From UBA11540 sp045531755 (GTDB taxonomy: Bacteria; Bacillota; Clostridia; Oscillospirales; Ruminococcaceae): a stretch of DNA of 14,412 nt. Below, piece by piece: positions 13,961 through 14,412 of this stretch. Below the pieces are notes generated by a model. The model was not told the DNA's origin. It did not search any database and was given only the letters and a program-made list of their open reading frames with translations. Made by a program: the position numbers and the translations under genes. Numbering within the stretch: the first letter of the stretch is position 1; each line of letters begins with the position of its first letter. The DNA lies in assembly GCA_045531755.1 (NCBI GenBank), contig JAZSEP010000118.1, positions 1 through 14,412 on the forward strand, in the 5' to 3' direction.

Positions 13961-14412
13961 GACGAGAAACCGCAAATAGACCCCACCGCGCTGTTCAAGC
14001 TGTCCTACGGACTTTTCGTTGTGACGGCGAAATACGGCGACAAGGATAACGGCTGTATCAGCAACTCGGTGTTCCAAATCGCATCGGAGCCGACGAAAAT
14101 CGCCTTCTCCTGCCAGAAGGAAAACCTCACGCGAGAGCTGATCGAGAAGTCGGGAATTCTCAACGTGTCGGTGCTCACGGAGAGCGTACCGTTTGAGGTG
14201 ATCAGACACTTCGGTATGCAATCGGGCAGAGACGTGGATAAATTCGAAAACTGCGAGGTCGACGTCCGCGCAAAAAACGGAGTGAAGTATATTCCGAAAT
14301 ACACAAACGCGTTTATGTCGCTTAAGGTGACCTCGTCCACCGACCTTGGAAGCCACCAGCTGTTTATCTGTGATATAACAGAGTCGCAGGTGCTCTCCGA
14401 CGAGCCGTCCTG
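13961..14412 (+). CDS. Flavin reductase-like protein, N-terminus without a start codon, runs off right edge
   Basis: The open frame from 13961 encodes about 150 residues of an FMN-binding split-barrel protein similar to the flavin-reductase half of high-molecular-weight rubredoxin: ALFKLSYGLFVVTAKYGDKD, GCISNSVFQ, GILNVSVLTESVPFEVIRHF and GMQSGRDVDKFENC. Family members start about ten residues before this ALFKLSYG block, which falls at the rbr stop. There the sequence is TAATGAC: the ATG at 13959 overlaps the rbr TAA but is out of frame and stops after six codons. One extra base would put that ATG in frame, so a single-base deletion or sequence error is likely; in-frame TTG codons inside rbr have poor ribosome binding sites. 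It probably delivers electrons from NAD(P)H through FMN to the rubrerythrin. Confidence 0.75.

Noticed and set aside
13961..14412. Programmed frameshift joining the ATG at 13959 to the flavin reductase frame
   Set aside because: CGC AAA TAG is not a recognised slippery heptamer and no downstream pseudoknot was evident; a single-base deletion or error is simpler.

Overview
This window looks like chromosomal DNA from an anaerobic Firmicute of the class Clostridia, probably a gut-type Oscillospiraceae/Ruminococcaceae relative. That placement is inferred from the paired glgC/glgD genes, a reverse rubrerythrin next to a PerR-type regulator, consensus sigma-A promoters and strong AGGAGG ribosome binding sites. 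No tRNA, rRNA, CRISPR array or insertion sequence was seen.

Layout. (1) 1-486: an AT-rich accessory islet. A partial XRE-type repressor gene runs leftwards off the window and a 55-residue cysteine-rich protein gene runs rightwards. Between them lie three near-identical palindromic operators spaced exactly 48 bp apart. (2) 488-515: a perfect 28-nt palindrome that terminates transcription from both sides. (3) 520-6795, minus strand: a complete F1Fo ATP synthase operon in the order atpB-atpE-atpF-(delta/alpha)-atpG-atpD-atpC, with its own promoter and a terminator-like leader hairpin. (4) 6866-12713, minus strand: a glycogen synthesis operon glgB-glgC-glgD-glgA with promoter and terminator. (5) 12904-14412, plus strand: a peroxide-defence operon with an A-tract element, a consensus promoter, a 7-1-7 PerR-type box, perR, reverse rubrerythrin and a flavin-reductase-like gene that leaves the right edge and lacks a usable start codon.

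The most unusual region is the ATP synthase. There is no separate delta (atpH) gene. Only the C-terminal part of delta is recognisable, and it is fused in frame to the N-terminus of alpha, so the OSCP-like N-terminal delta domain seems to be missing. The c subunit has a signal peptide and an acidic N-terminal extension, and an alanine motif replaces the usual glycine motif in helix 1. The a subunit has Ala where RLFGN normally has Asn. Together these suggest a remodelled peripheral stalk and rotor.

Functionally, the ATP synthase couples the ion gradient to ATP. The glg genes spend ATP and glucose-1-phosphate to store glycogen: GlgC/GlgD make ADP-glucose, GlgA extends chains and GlgB branches them. 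The perR operon protects against peroxide. Several starts were set from promoter or ribosome-binding-site positions: GTG for atpB, atpD and glgC, and ATG codons downstream of the longest open frame for atpE, perR and rbr.
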